From assembly GCF_002925845.1 (NCBI RefSeq), contig NZ_PDNI01000030.1:5001-65012 (forward strand): a stretch of 60,012 nucleotides of DNA, read 5' to 3'. Positions 1-8,526 of the stretch are shown here, in pieces. Under the pieces are notes generated by a model, which worked only from the letters and a program-made list of their open reading frames with translations, did no database searches and had not been told where the DNA came from. The DNA is from Roseovarius nitratireducens. GTDB taxonomy: Bacteria > Pseudomonadota > Alphaproteobacteria > Rhodobacterales > Rhodobacteraceae. The position numbers and the translations under genes are program-made. Position 1 is the stretch's first letter; each line of letters starts with the position of its first letter.

Positions 1-1116
1 GTAGCCGGGATCGAGCAGGCCGCGCACCGGCACCGGCACGAAATCGCTGTCGGCGAGGTAACGCCCCCGGTCGGCGAAGGCGAGGCGGCTGGCATCGCCG
101 ATGAGCCGCCACGCCTCCGGGCTATCGGGACCGAGCGCGGCGAGGTCGAACGGGGCGAGCAGGCCGAGTATCTGCCCCACGGTGACGCCGCCCGAGGAGG
201 GCGGCCCCATGCCGCAGACATCGTAGCCACGATAGGGCACGCAGGCCGCGTCGCGCTCGCGCACCTGGTAGATGGCGAGATCGGTCGCACTCAACTGTCC
301 GGGATTGCCCTTCGCCCCCTGCACTGCCGCCGCAATGTCCTCGGCGATGGCCCCGGTATAGAACGGCTCCGGCCCCTCCGTCGCCAGTATGCGCAGCGTG
401 TCGGCATAGGCCGGGTTGCGCAGGCTGTCGCCCTCGCGCAGCGGCGTGCCGCCGGGGAAGAAATAGGCGCGGGTGGTGTCAAAGCGCGACAACCGGTCGG
501 CATCGCGCGCCACCAGTCCCGCCAGCCGGGGGCTGACCGAGAACCCCTTCTCCGCCAGCCGGATCGCATCGTCGAAGAGCCCCGCCCAGTCCGCGCGGCC
601 CCAGCGGCCATGCGCCTCTGCCATCAGCGCGGGCGTCCCCGGCACGCCCACCGAGCGCCCGCCCACCACCGCCTCGAAAAAGCCGAGCGGCTGGCCGTCC
701 TCGTCCTGAAAGAGCGTTGGCGTGGCAGCGAGCGGCGCGGTCTCGCGCCCGTCCAGCGTGGTGATATCGCCGGTGGCCCCGTCATGCCAGACGAGGAACG
801 CACCGCCGCCGAGGCCAGAGCTTTGCGGCTCGACCAGCCCCAGCACCGCCTGCGCCGCCACCATCGCATCCGCCGCCGTGCCGCCCAGCGAGAGCACTTT
901 TGCCCCGGCCTCGACCGCGAGCGGGTGCGCAGCGGCGATCATCCAGTCCTCGGCCACCGCCGGGCGGCCCGCCGCCTTGGCCTCTGCCGCGCCATGCAGC
1001 ATGGCCGGCACGTGCAGCGCCCCGGCCCCCGCGCCCTCGGGCGCGACCGTGTCGGCGGCCTGTTGCGCCGCCACGGGCAGCGCGAGGCAGAGAAGGGTTG
1101 CAAGGATCGTGCGCAT
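1..1116 (-). CDS. ggt: Gamma-glutamyltransferase, C-terminus cut by window edge
   Basis: Reverse-strand frame open from an ATG at 1116 to the window edge (372 codons, no stop). It starts with a signal peptide (MRTILATLLCLALPVAAQ), so the product is periplasmic. Family hallmarks visible are SSGLGGGAFLV around residue 100, LDGRETAP, the GGRSVGVPGTP stretch, and MGPPSSGGVTVGQ near residue 300. GGT transfers or hydrolyses the gamma-glutamyl group of glutathione. The autoprocessing threonine that starts the small subunit lies beyond the window, so activity cannot be judged. The start has GGAGACGG just upstream. The neighbouring THUMP methyltransferase is on the same strand, with 15 bp between them. 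Confidence 0.93.
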   Translation of the reverse strand, partial: MRTILATLLCLALPVAAQQAADTVAPEGAGAGALHVPAMLHGAAEAKAAGRPAVAEDWMIAAAHPLAVEAGAKVLSLGGTAADAMVAAQAVLGLVEPQSSGLGGGAFLVWHDGATGDITTLDGRETAPLAATPTLFQDEDGQPLGFFEAVVGGRSVGVPGTPALMAEAHGRWGRADWAGLFDDAIRLAEKGFSVSPRLAGLVARDADRLSRFDTTRAYFFPGGTPLREGDSLRNPAYADTLRILATEGPEPFYTGAIAEDIAAAVQGAKGNPGQLSATDLAIYQVRERDAACVPYRGYDVCGMGPPSSGGVTVGQILGLLAPFDLAALGPDSPEAWRLIGDASRLAFADRGRYLADSDFVPVPVRGLLDPGY

Positions 1117-1131
1117 CGCCGTCTCCTTTCG

Positions 1132-2232
1132 TCACAACGGGTCGGTGCGCCACAGCGTCACCTTGAGCCCACCATGCGCCACCGGCGGACCCGGAGGCAA
1201 GAACGGCAACCCGGTCGCGCGGGCCAGCCCGCCATCGCTCGTGACCAGCCCCACGCGCCAGCCGCGCATCTCGCGGCGCAAGACCTCGCCAAGGCTGCCA
1301 TAGAGACCGAACAGCAGCTTGCGGTTGCCGATGCGCGCGCCGTAGGGCGGGTTGACCATCACGAGGCCCGGCGGCCCCGCGGGGCGGGAAAGCGCCGAGA
1401 CCGGCTGGCACGCGAAGGACACAAGCCCCGCCACGCCCGCGCGCGCGGCATTCTCAGCCGCCATGCGCACCGCGCCTGCGTCGCGGTCGAAACCGGCGAA
1501 TCGCACGCCCGTCTCGCAGGGCGCAATGCCGCCGCGCATCGCCTGCCACGCGGGCGCGTCGAACGTTGCCAGGTCCTCGAAGGCAAATCGCCGGTCGCGC
1601 CCCGGCGCGAGCCCCGCCGCGATCTCCGCCGCTTCGATCGGAAAGGTGCCCGAGCCGCACATCGGATCGAGCACCGGCTCGGTCCCGTCATAGCCGCATT
1701 GCCGCAGGAACAGCGCCGCCAGCGTCTCGCGCAAGGGGGCCTTGCCGGTGGCCAGCTTGTGGCCGCGCCGGTGCAGTGGCTCGCCCGAGGTATCGACGCT
1801 CAGACTCACGAGGTCGTCATCGATCCGGGCCATGACCCGGACGGCCCCCTCGCCCCCCTCCGGCGCGCCGAAGGTCTCGGTGATCGCGCGCGCGATTCGC
1901 TGCGACGCGGCCCCGGCGTGGTAGATTTTCGAGCGGCGGCAGGTGGCCTCGACCTTGACCGGCACGTCGGGGCGCAGCACCGATCCCCAGTCGAATTTCC
2001 GCGCCCGTTTGTCGAGCTGCGCGAGGTGCATCGCACGGAATTCGCCTATACGGGCAAGCACACGGTTCGCGCCGCGAACCGTGAGGTTCGCGCGCCAGAC
2101 CTCGGGCCAGCCACCAGTGATCTCGACACCGCCGGGCATGGCCCGTGCCGGGCCGAGGCCCAGTGCCGCGACCTCCTCGGCGAGCGCCGCCTCCAGCCCC
2201 GGCGCGGTGGCAAGGAATATCGCGAAATCCAC
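1132..2232 (-). CDS. THUMP-domain class I SAM-dependent RNA methyltransferase (RlmL/YpsC-like)
   Basis: 366 residues. The N-terminal part (about 1-150) reads as a THUMP RNA-binding region; the rest is a Rossmann methyltransferase. LDPMCGSGTFPIEAAE (about 190-205) is the SAM-binding motif I, and NPPYG near residue 295 is the catalytic motif IV of N-methyltransferases acting on the exocyclic nitrogen of guanine or adenine in RNA. By family this methylates 23S rRNA guanine (like the RlmL N-terminal half) or a tRNA; the sequence does not decide which. It is 6 bp downstream of the dehydrogenase gene on the same strand and 15 bp upstream of ggt, so co-transcription is likely. Confidence 0.88.
   Translation of the reverse strand: MDFAIFLATAPGLEAALAEEVAALGLGPARAMPGGVEITGGWPEVWRANLTVRGANRVLARIGEFRAMHLAQLDKRARKFDWGSVLRPDVPVKVEATCRRSKIYHAGAASQRIARAITETFGAPEGGEGAVRVMARIDDDLVSLSVDTSGEPLHRRGHKLATGKAPLRETLAALFLRQCGYDGTEPVLDPMCGSGTFPIEAAEIAAGLAPGRDRRFAFEDLATFDAPAWQAMRGGIAPCETGVRFAGFDRDAGAVRMAAENAARAGVAGLVSFACQPVSALSRPAGPPGLVMVNPPYGARIGNRKLLFGLYGSLGEVLRREMRGWRVGLVTSDGGLARATGLPFLPPGPPVAHGGLKVTLWRTDPL
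2061..2083. repeat. Perfect 23-bp palindrome inside the THUMP methyltransferase gene
   Basis: Two 11-bp arms (CACGGTTCGCG / CGCGAACCGTG) around one central base. It is wholly coding, in the THUMP part. A related GAACCG/CGGTTC pair lies at 50098-50113. No function is claimed. Confidence 0.6.
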
Positions 2233-2238
2233 CGCCGC

Positions 2239-3225
2239 TCAGAGCATCGCTGGCACGACCTGGTCGGGCGGGCGGTGGCCGTCCTCGAAGGTCTTGATGT
2301 TGATGATGACCTTCTCGCCCATCTCGACCCGCGCCTCGCGCGTGGCCGACCCCATGTGCGGCAACAGCACCACATTTGGCAACTCGCGCAGGCGCGGGTT
2401 GATGTCGGCTCCGCGCTCGTAGACGTCCAGACCGGCGCCTGCGATCTCTCCGGCGCGCAGCATCCGGGTCAGCGCGTTCTCGTCGATCACCTCGCCGCGG
2501 CTGGTATTCACGATCACGGCGCCAGGCTTCATCAGCTTGAGCCGCCGGGCGTTCATCAGGTGAAAGGTCGAGGGTGTGTGCGGGCAGTTGATGCTCAGCA
2601 CGTCCATGCGCGCCACCATCTGGTCGAGGCTCTCCCAGTAGGTCGCACCGCATTCCTCCTCGATCTCGGGGCGCAGGCGGCGACGGTTGTGGTAATGCAC
2701 CTGCATCCCGAAGGCAGCGGCGCGATGCGCCACCGCCTGCCCGATCCGCCCCATGCCGAGAATCCCCAGCCGCCGACCTGCGATGCGCCCGCCCAGGAAC
2801 GCCGTCGGCGACCAGCCGCGCCAGTCACCCGTCTGCATCACCGCCAGCCCCTCGGGCAGGCGGCGCGTCACCGCGAGCATGAGCGCCATGGTCATGTCGG
2901 CGGTGTCGTCGGTCAGCACGCCAGGCGTGTTCGAGACGAGGATGCCGCGCTGCCGCGCCGTCTCGACGTCGATGTGATCGACGCCCGCGCCATAATTGGC
3001 AATGAGCTTGAGCCGTTCACCCGCTTGCCCGATCATGCCCGCGTCGATCCGGTCGGTGATGACCGGCACCAGTACATCCGCCTCCTGCATCGCCGCCGCC
3101 AGCTCCTCGCGGCTCATCGGCGTGTCGTCTTCGCGCAGCCGCACATCGAACAGCTCCTGCATCCGCCGCTCGACCGGCTCGGGCAGGCGTCGCGTAACGA
3201 CAACACTCAGGGTTTCTGACGGCAT
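2239..3225 (-). CDS. D-2-hydroxyacid dehydrogenase (D-glycerate dehydrogenase / glyoxylate reductase type)
   Basis: 328 residues, normal length for the family. The NAD(P)-binding GMGRIGQAVA (about 155-165), NTSRGEVID (with the substrate-binding Arg), the Glu in the following helix and LPHMGSAT (catalytic His, about 287) are all present. By family it reduces glyoxylate or hydroxypyruvate to glycolate or D-glycerate. A type-2 glycerate kinase at 48354 could use the product, but the two are not linked. Closely spaced with the methyltransferase downstream. Substrate is inferred from the family only. Confidence 0.88.
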   Translation of the reverse strand: MPSETLSVVVTRRLPEPVERRMQELFDVRLREDDTPMSREELAAAMQEADVLVPVITDRIDAGMIGQAGERLKLIANYGAGVDHIDVETARQRGILVSNTPGVLTDDTADMTMALMLAVTRRLPEGLAVMQTGDWRGWSPTAFLGGRIAGRRLGILGMGRIGQAVAHRAAAFGMQVHYHNRRRLRPEIEEECGATYWESLDQMVARMDVLSINCPHTPSTFHLMNARRLKLMKPGAVIVNTSRGEVIDENALTRMLRAGEIAGAGLDVYERGADINPRLRELPNVVLLPHMGSATREARVEMGEKVIINIKTFEDGHRPPDQVVPAML

Positions 3226-3336
3226 GGCGGCCCTCCTCCGGCTTTTCTTTCCCGCGCGGTGCTGGCAGAGTGGCGCAGGATAAGGCGGGGCACAAGAACC
3301 CTTGCCAGCGGACCGCGCAGAAATCGGAGAGCAAAC

Positions 3337-3828
3337 ATGCGGCGGCTTGTCATGGCCCTTCTCGTCGCGGCCCTCGGCGCGGGCGCAGGTGCCGCACAGG
3401 AGCGCGGGCCCGTGACCGGGCTGCCGATGCCGCGCTACGTCTCACTCAAGGCATCCAAGGCCAATGTCCGGCGCGGCCCCAGCCTCACCCACCGCATCGA
3501 CTGGGTCTACAAGCGCCGCGGCATGCCCTTGCGCATCACCGCCGAGTTCGGCCACTGGCGGCGTGTCGAAGATGTCGACGGGGCCGGCGGATGGGTGCAT
3601 TACTCGCTGCTGTCGGGGGTACGCACGGTCCTCGTCGCGCAGGACCTGCTGGACATGCGCGCACGCCCCGACCCCGGCTCGATGGTCACCGCGCGGCTTG
3701 AGGCCGGGGTGATCGCGCGGCTCTCGGAATGCGGCCCCGAGTGGTGCGCGCTCTCGACCGGGGGGCATGACGGCTGGGCGCAAAAGACCACGCTGTGGGG
3801 CGTGGGCGCCCAGGAAATCGTCGAGTAG
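3337..3828 (+). CDS. Secreted SH3-domain protein
   Basis: 163 residues from an ATG at 3337 preceded by GGAGA; the open frame extends upstream to 3259 but lacks a better start. A signal peptide (RRLVMALLVAALGAGAGAA) is followed by two bacterial SH3-like repeats. The first (about 40-95) carries KANVRRGPS; the second (about 100-155) carries LLDMRARPDPGS and ends WAQKTTLWGV. Such proteins bind peptidoglycan or partner proteins in the envelope. Divergent from the dehydrogenase at 3225, so the 111-bp gap should hold both promoters. The exact ligand is unknown. Confidence 0.85.
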   Translation: MRRLVMALLVAALGAGAGAAQERGPVTGLPMPRYVSLKASKANVRRGPSLTHRIDWVYKRRGMPLRITAEFGHWRRVEDVDGAGGWVHYSLLSGVRTVLVAQDLLDMRARPDPGSMVTARLEAGVIARLSECGPEWCALSTGGHDGWAQKTTLWGVGAQEIVE

Positions 3829-3932
3829 ACGGCCTGAGCCGACGTATCGTCGCGGCCCGCACATGGCGCTCACATTTTTTTCCGCTGCGCTCTTGATCCG
3901 GCCAAACCGCCGGAGTAATGACCGCAGCACGC

Positions 3933-4007
3933 TGGGGTGTAGCCAAGTGGTAAGGCAGCGGTTTTTGGTACCGTGTACCGTAGGTTCGAATCCTACCACC
4001 CCAGCCA
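3933..4007 (+). tRNA. tRNA-Gln (anticodon UUG)
   Basis: A cloverleaf can be drawn by hand. The acceptor TGGGGTG pairs with CACCCCA; the D arm is GCC/GGC around AAGTGGTAA; the anticodon stem GCGGT/ACCGT holds the loop TTTTGGT with anticodon TTG; the T arm is GTAGG/CCTAC around TTCGAAT. Discriminator G, with CCA encoded in the DNA (4005-4007). It sits exactly where core-like genes give way to accessory DNA, a usual place for island insertion, but I found no second copy of its 3' end in the window. Confidence 0.95.
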
Positions 4008-4241
4008 GAGCTTCTAAATCCATATTTTTCAATGAGTTACGCGGGAACCGGTTTCCGCCTCCGGAACACTTTTCCGGATCACGGATATGTCTCATCTTCG
4101 GCTCTTTTCACATCGACGAGTCGATCAGGGCAGAAAGGTTGCAACGCCTGACCTTCAGAACGGTATAAACAGGACAGCACACCCCACCCTCACCATCACT
4201 GCAGCTTGTAGAATCGGCACAGGACCCTTCATCGTCTGGCT

Positions 4242-4862
4242 ATGTGCGGACGTTTCATAGACCCCAACCTGCGCGGCACCGAGTTCGAGTTCTCCGAGCT
4301 CAAGGTCACGCCCTTCCCGCGCCGGTTCAACATCAAGCCGACGCAGGAGGTCTATGTGCTCGTGGGCCAGGAGCTGACCTGTGCGCGATGGGGCCTGATC
4401 CCGAGCTGGCACAAGGGCGATCTGAAGGACTGGCGCGCCAGCACGATCAACGCCCGGATTGAGGATGCGGCGACCAAGCCCAGTTTTCGCGGGGCATGGC
4501 GCTATGGCCGCTGCCTGATCCCTGCTGGCGGCTATTACGAGTGGACCGGCACCAAGAGCCCCAAGCAGCCGCATTTCTTCTCCAGCGTCGGCAACGAGGA
4601 GACACTGTGGTTCGCGGGCCTCCTGTCGGTCTGGAACGATCTGCGCACCAGCGCGATCCTGACGCGTGCGGCGAATGACACCGTAATCCCGATCCATGAC
4701 CGCATGCCGGTGATCCTCGACAGCGCTGAGCGCGAAGACTGGCTGTCAGGGTCCGACCGGACCGATCTTGGTGAAGGCTACCGCGTCAAGCATCACGCGG
4801 TTGCGCGGTTCGGGATCAGGGATGAAGGAGAGGCGCTGATCGAGCCGATAAGTGGGATTTAA
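4242..4862 (+). CDS. SOS response-associated peptidase family protein (SRAP / YedK / HMCES)
   Basis: 206 residues starting MCGRF: Cys2, exposed after Met removal, is the residue that forms the thiazolidine crosslink with abasic sites in single-stranded DNA. The other conserved elements are NARIED near residue 67, GGYYEW (active-site Glu, about 95) and IHDRMPVIL (His, about 150). By family it shields abasic sites during replication. It is the first gene after tRNA-Gln and convergent with the UvrD remnant and restriction locus. No clear ribosome site precedes the ATG. The stop codon falls in an 11-bp tandem repeat. Confidence 0.92.
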   Translation: MCGRFIDPNLRGTEFEFSELKVTPFPRRFNIKPTQEVYVLVGQELTCARWGLIPSWHKGDLKDWRASTINARIEDAATKPSFRGAWRYGRCLIPAGGYYEWTGTKSPKQPHFFSSVGNEETLWFAGLLSVWNDLRTSAILTRAANDTVIPIHDRMPVILDSAEREDWLSGSDRTDLGEGYRVKHHAVARFGIRDEGEALIEPISGI

Positions 4863-4882
4863 GTGGGATTTAAGTGGGATTT
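4850..4882 (+). repeat. 11-bp tandem repeat, three perfect copies
   Basis: AAGTGGGATTT occurs at 4850-4860, 4861-4871 and 4872-4882. The first copy encodes the last residues of the SRAP protein and supplies half of its stop; the other two are downstream. This looks like slippage amplification at a recombination scar. Confidence 0.95.
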
Positions 4883-4885
4883 TAA

Positions 4886-5131
4886 CTAAAGAACGTCCGC
4901 CAAGAATTCTGATACAGGTGTCACACCAGACATCCACAGGTGATCGCGAGCCCGGGACGCGGCAACGTAAAGCAGATGTCTTTCTGTATTCATGATCTCA
5001 TCGAGCCGCGCCTCGTCGGTCGCGGATATCAGACGCTCCTCAAGCGGGACGATATCCTGATCGAGCGCCAGCACGGCGACAGCGCGGTGAGCCGGGAGAG
5101 GCTGTCGGCGATGCGGAAGGTCAAGGCTCAC
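4886..5131 (-). pseudogene. Remnant of a UvrD/Rep-type helicase C-terminus
   Basis: About 80 codons. The middle and end (ALDQDIVPLEERL, then ERHLLYVAASRARDHLWMSG and VTPVSEFL) match helicase motif VI and the extreme C-terminus of UvrD-like superfamily I helicases, where LLYVAxTRARD is diagnostic. Everything upstream (motifs I-V, over 500 residues) is missing, and the first 15 residues look out of frame. A 5'-deleted fragment that cannot encode a helicase. Confidence 0.7.
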
Positions 5132-5468
5132 TGCGCTCTTTCATGGATTTAACTAAGTTGGCAAATGCTGTCCGGCGCTTCTCCTCCTCGTCTTTCAGCC
5201 GTGCGCGTTCACGGTCCTTTGACTGTTGCCGCGAGCGGGAAACCTTTTGCATAACCTTTCGACGCTCTTCGGTTGACAACACATGCAAACCTGGCGCGTC
5301 GTCGCCAAAAGCCGCCTTTTTCTTTTTCCTTTTGCCCCCAGGTTTCACTCCCGCCCTACGGTCGTCAATGACGTCTTCGATCCGATCACTTCGGCCTTTG
5401 GGAGAACTCTTCGAGCCCTTGCCCGCGCGAAACACTGTAGATCCGCCGCGATAGCCACCACCGCTCAT
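5121..5468 (-). CDS. Small basic protein of unknown function
   Basis: 115 residues, very rich in Lys, Arg, Ser and Glu. It starts MSGGGYRGGSTVFRAG, has a KRKKKK run near residue 50, and its second half (about 70-112) is charged and predicted helical or coiled. No family recognised. It begins 3 bp after the stop of the methyltransferase C-terminal piece, so it is probably read from the restriction operon, and its 3' end overlaps the helicase remnant. The composition suggests nucleic-acid binding, but that is only inference. Confidence 0.5.
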   Translation of the reverse strand: MSGGGYRGGSTVFRAGKGSKSSPKGRSDRIEDVIDDRRAGVKPGGKRKKKKAAFGDDAPGLHVLSTEERRKVMQKVSRSRQQSKDRERARLKDEEEKRRTAFANLVKSMKERSEP

Positions 5469-5471
5469 GCG

Positions 5472-7082
5472 CTAAACCCCCATCACCTTCATCACTTCAT
5501 CTCCCAAATGGTTGATCACCTTCACCGCGATCCGCCCTGATTTCGGACGCGCAAACGGGCGCGACACCGTCCGTTTCAGGCTGTCCCATGCCTCCTGATC
5601 GATCTCGCCTTTCAGGGTCGTCTTGAGCTGTTTATACGGCACTTCGGCACCCGGGAAATAGGCGTGGCGGACGAAGAATGACTCCTCGTTGTAGTCGGTG
5701 TCGATGAACCAGCAGGCGATGTCATCGGGTTCCGAGGCCACCACTTCGCCGGTGGCGGGGCGGAAAATATCCACGCCTTTCAGTTGGATACGATACATGC
5801 CGCCCTCTTCGCGCAGCTCGATATCGGGCTCGCCGAAGACCACGAAGAGGTTGCCGCCGCCCGCCTTCAGGTCGCTGGCCATGTGGAGGTCGGGGTTCAT
5901 GCGGGCTTGGAGGATGGGGACCCGGCCGAGCTTGCGGAACTCTGCCGTATGGGCGTCGAAATTGAAGGCGCAGGCGATGACGATGTCGAAGCCTGCATCG
6001 GCCGCCTCGCGGGCGCAGGCGACGAGGTCGGCGCGTTGGACGGTGCCGTATTCGGGGCCGATGAAGATGGCGGCGCGGCGCTCGGCCTCGCCTTCCATGT
6101 AGCGGCCTTCGGCGCTGATCCATTCGCCGGGCCAGGGGGTCAAGCTGTTGAAAACGATGGCGTCTTCGCGCCCCGATTGCTGCACGCCGGCCTTGGAGAG
6201 GTTCTCCAGCATCGCCTCGCGGTAATTCGCGGCCTCTTGTGCACCGGGGTCGCGATTGCCGTGGGCGGCGTCGTGTTCGTCGATCAATTCTCCATATTCA
6301 TCAACGGCTTGGGTTCGGTGGGGCGAGAGGCTCTCGACGGTAAACGGCCCGGCGACGCGGATGCGTTTCTTGTCCTCAAAAGGCTTGTCATAGAGGTATT
6401 CGTGATCGGCCTTGGCGGCGATGGAGGCGTCGATTTCGCGCTGCCGGTCGATGCGCGCCTGCCAGAATTGGGCGAGGGCCTCAACCGCCGCGTCGGGCCA
6501 TTTTGGCACGTCGGTATTCTGTCGGTATTGCGTCGGTATCGCGTCGGTGGCGTCGGGGGCTTCGCGCGGGACCTCCCATTCCATGAAACCGTTCGCCGGG
6601 GCCATCTCTCCGCTTGGCAATTCGACCTCTCCGCGGGCGGTGAAGTCGATGACCTGCCCCTTGCGCCCGCCGCTCGTGACCTCGTATGGCACGGGGTGCC
6701 CGGCGAGGGCGGTGTTGAGCGCGGCGAGGGCGGCCTCGACGGAGGGTTGCCTTGCCTCCCAGATCTCGTCGATCTCGGTGTTGTTGGCGATGCTCTTGAG
6801 CGTGATATGCGGCACGCGGGCGTAGACGAAGCCGTGGCGGATGTCGTCATAGGTGGCGTGGGTGGCGGGGCTGCTGCGCGTGACCTCGGCCTCTTTGCGC
6901 TGCCCTTCCTCGGAATCCTTGAGCAGATACCAGGGGTATTTGGCGCCCATGATGCGGGCGCGGGCGAGGACGAGGGCCACGCGCGAGGTGTCGATTGTGA
7001 TCCAGCGGCGGCCCCATTGCTCGGCCACGTAAGCGGTGGTGCCGGAGCCGCAGGTGGGATTAGCCGATGAAGCGTTGTTCAC
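5472..7082 (-). pseudogene. C-terminal piece of a type III-like DNA adenine methyltransferase (Mod)
   Basis: 536 codons from a GTG at 7082. The piece opens abruptly at NPTCGSGTTAYVAEQWGRRW, the SAM-binding motif I (usually DPxxGSGTT) that lies in the middle of beta-class Mod proteins. It then carries the long C-terminal region of the Mod found with BPTD_3080-type restriction enzymes (for example PHITLKSIANN, YDKPFEDKKRIRVAGPF, VESLSPHRT). The DPPY half is encoded separately at 8011-8526. The stretch between the motifs, which holds the target-recognition part (roughly 330 residues by family knowledge), is absent and an HNH gene occupies its place. The start overlaps the HNH gene by 23 bp. Confidence 0.85.
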
Positions 7083-8001
7083 GGTGCCACGTCAGGAACT
7101 CTTTTGACGGCTGCCAAAGTTCATTGTCCGGCTTTCGCATTTCCTTGCCGTGCAACTTTCGGTACTCGTGCCCATTGTTAAAAATTGTCTTCACTTGCGG
7201 GCTGACTATAAATCGGCCCGCCTCATCAAAGGTGGCGAACCCGGCATCAAAAACGCTGTGGATGTCTTTGCGCAATAATATTCCGTTCTGTATGGAATGA
7301 TCCCCGCCTTCGGAAAATGGCTTGATGTGGGCAGCGTCCAGAGCCGGTGCTACGCGCGTGCCGGAAATCGCACATTCGTTCTGGTAAGCGCGTGTCACAT
7401 TGATCCGAAAGGTGCCTTGGCCAATGCGGGGCTTGATTGGAATGGGCAGACCGTACCCGCCTTGCGGTGTCGTCATGAGACCCGGAAAGTCATAGCGCGG
7501 GGCGACCGCTTCGGGAAATCCTCCGGCACGAGTTTCAAGTTCGTTCAAGAGGTGGGCGCCTGCCTGAGTGTCTGTTGAGTAAGTCTTGCCGGTTACGATG
7601 TTGTCTGCCCAGTCTGACGGCGGATCAAACCAAAGATTTTCGGGAAAAAAGACCTGATGAACCAGAACCCGCACGCCTATGAACGAATACTCGTTCACGT
7701 CCGGATTCTTTCGGATCGTCGCGATTTTTCTTACGAAAGTCGCGAGATCGGGCACTCCGTTTCCCTCTCCGAAGGCTTGCCATGCATGATACAACTGCGC
7801 GTCGGCGCTTACCGTCAGAACGCCGAAACCGGCGATCTTGCTGCGCGGGGCCTTGAGCTTGAAAGCGAAAATCCCACCTTCCCCAACCGCTTTGAAGGTT
7901 TGGGGTGTCGGTTTCCAAAAGTTGATTTCCGGCAAGTCAGGCCTGACCCTGAGGAAGTCGAACCAATCGTTGTCAGTTACGGCACAGTATATCTGTCTCA
8001 T
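7060..8001 (-). CDS. HNH endonuclease inserted between the two halves of mod
   Basis: 313 residues. The C-terminal third carries an HNH nuclease core: CAISG near 215, AAHIKPFSEGG (first His), the Asn in QNGILL, and DIHSVFDAGF (last His). This is a complete metal-dependent nuclease signature, so the gene looks intact. The N-terminal 200 residues are not recognised and may recognise DNA. The ATG is 9 bp after the stop of the mod N-terminal piece, and its stop overlaps the mod C-terminal piece. It could be a separate restriction nuclease or a selfish homing-type gene that landed in mod; the precise breakpoints at two conserved Mod motifs favour the second or a recombination exchange. Confidence 0.85.
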   Translation of the reverse strand: MRQIYCAVTDNDWFDFLRVRPDLPEINFWKPTPQTFKAVGEGGIFAFKLKAPRSKIAGFGVLTVSADAQLYHAWQAFGEGNGVPDLATFVRKIATIRKNPDVNEYSFIGVRVLVHQVFFPENLWFDPPSDWADNIVTGKTYSTDTQAGAHLLNELETRAGGFPEAVAPRYDFPGLMTTPQGGYGLPIPIKPRIGQGTFRINVTRAYQNECAISGTRVAPALDAAHIKPFSEGGDHSIQNGILLRKDIHSVFDAGFATFDEAGRFIVSPQVKTIFNNGHEYRKLHGKEMRKPDNELWQPSKEFLTWHREQRFIG

Positions 8002-8010
8002 TGTTTCAGA

Positions 8011-8526
8011 CTAGCCCTTACCGTAGGGCGGGTCGATATAGATCGCCTGCACGCTCCCCTTTAGCCCCTCGCGCTCGGCCAATGAGGCCATCACCTGTAG
8101 CCCGTCGCCCAGGATCATCCGGTTCGACCAGCGGGTGGCGTGGCGGTAGAACTCCACCTCGGCCTCGGCATCCTCGTCCGTCACCCCGAAATGATCGAAG
8201 AGATCCGCGCCCGCGCCCTCGCCATTGCGCTGCCCGCCGCGGCGCAGATCCTCGATGATCGCCTTGGGGTGCACCTGTTCCTGCAGGTAGATGGGGGGCG
8301 CGTCGGCGGTGACGTGGGTGGCGTCGATATCCTTGCCCCGCCAGATCAGTTGCGGATCGAGATCGGGGTTGCGCCGCGCATAGGCGGTGCGGATCGGGGC
8401 GGCGTCAGACGGGTCCATCATCGGGGCGAGTTCCGGCGTGGGAATGTTCACGCGGTCGTCGGGGTGGGTGATGGGGTCGATCGGGGTGCGCCCCTTTGGG
8501 ACGACGGGGGTGCGTTTGTCGGTCAT
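8011..8526 (-). pseudogene. N-terminal piece of the type III-like Mod methyltransferase, ending at DPPYG
   Basis: 171 codons. The sequence follows the N-terminus of the Mod family that travels with BPTD_3080-type restriction enzymes (RRNPDLDPQLIWRGKD, WSNRMILGDGLQVMASL). It reaches the catalytic motif IV as IYIDPPYG, then stops two residues later (KG, TAG). Normally DPPYG is followed by several hundred residues up to motif I. Its ATG overlaps the end of the ORF6N gene by 4 bp, as expected of the intact operon. Alone it lacks a SAM site. Whether it can pair with the C-terminal piece is unknown and, without the recognition region, unlikely. Confidence 0.85.

Noticed and set aside
610-3219. 869-codon forward open frame
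   Set aside because: Antisense to the methyltransferase and dehydrogenase; Arg/His/Ala-rich shadow of GC-rich coding DNA with no family features.
5784-7070. 428-codon forward open frame with Gly/Val-rich product
   Set aside because: Antisense to the Mod C-terminal piece.
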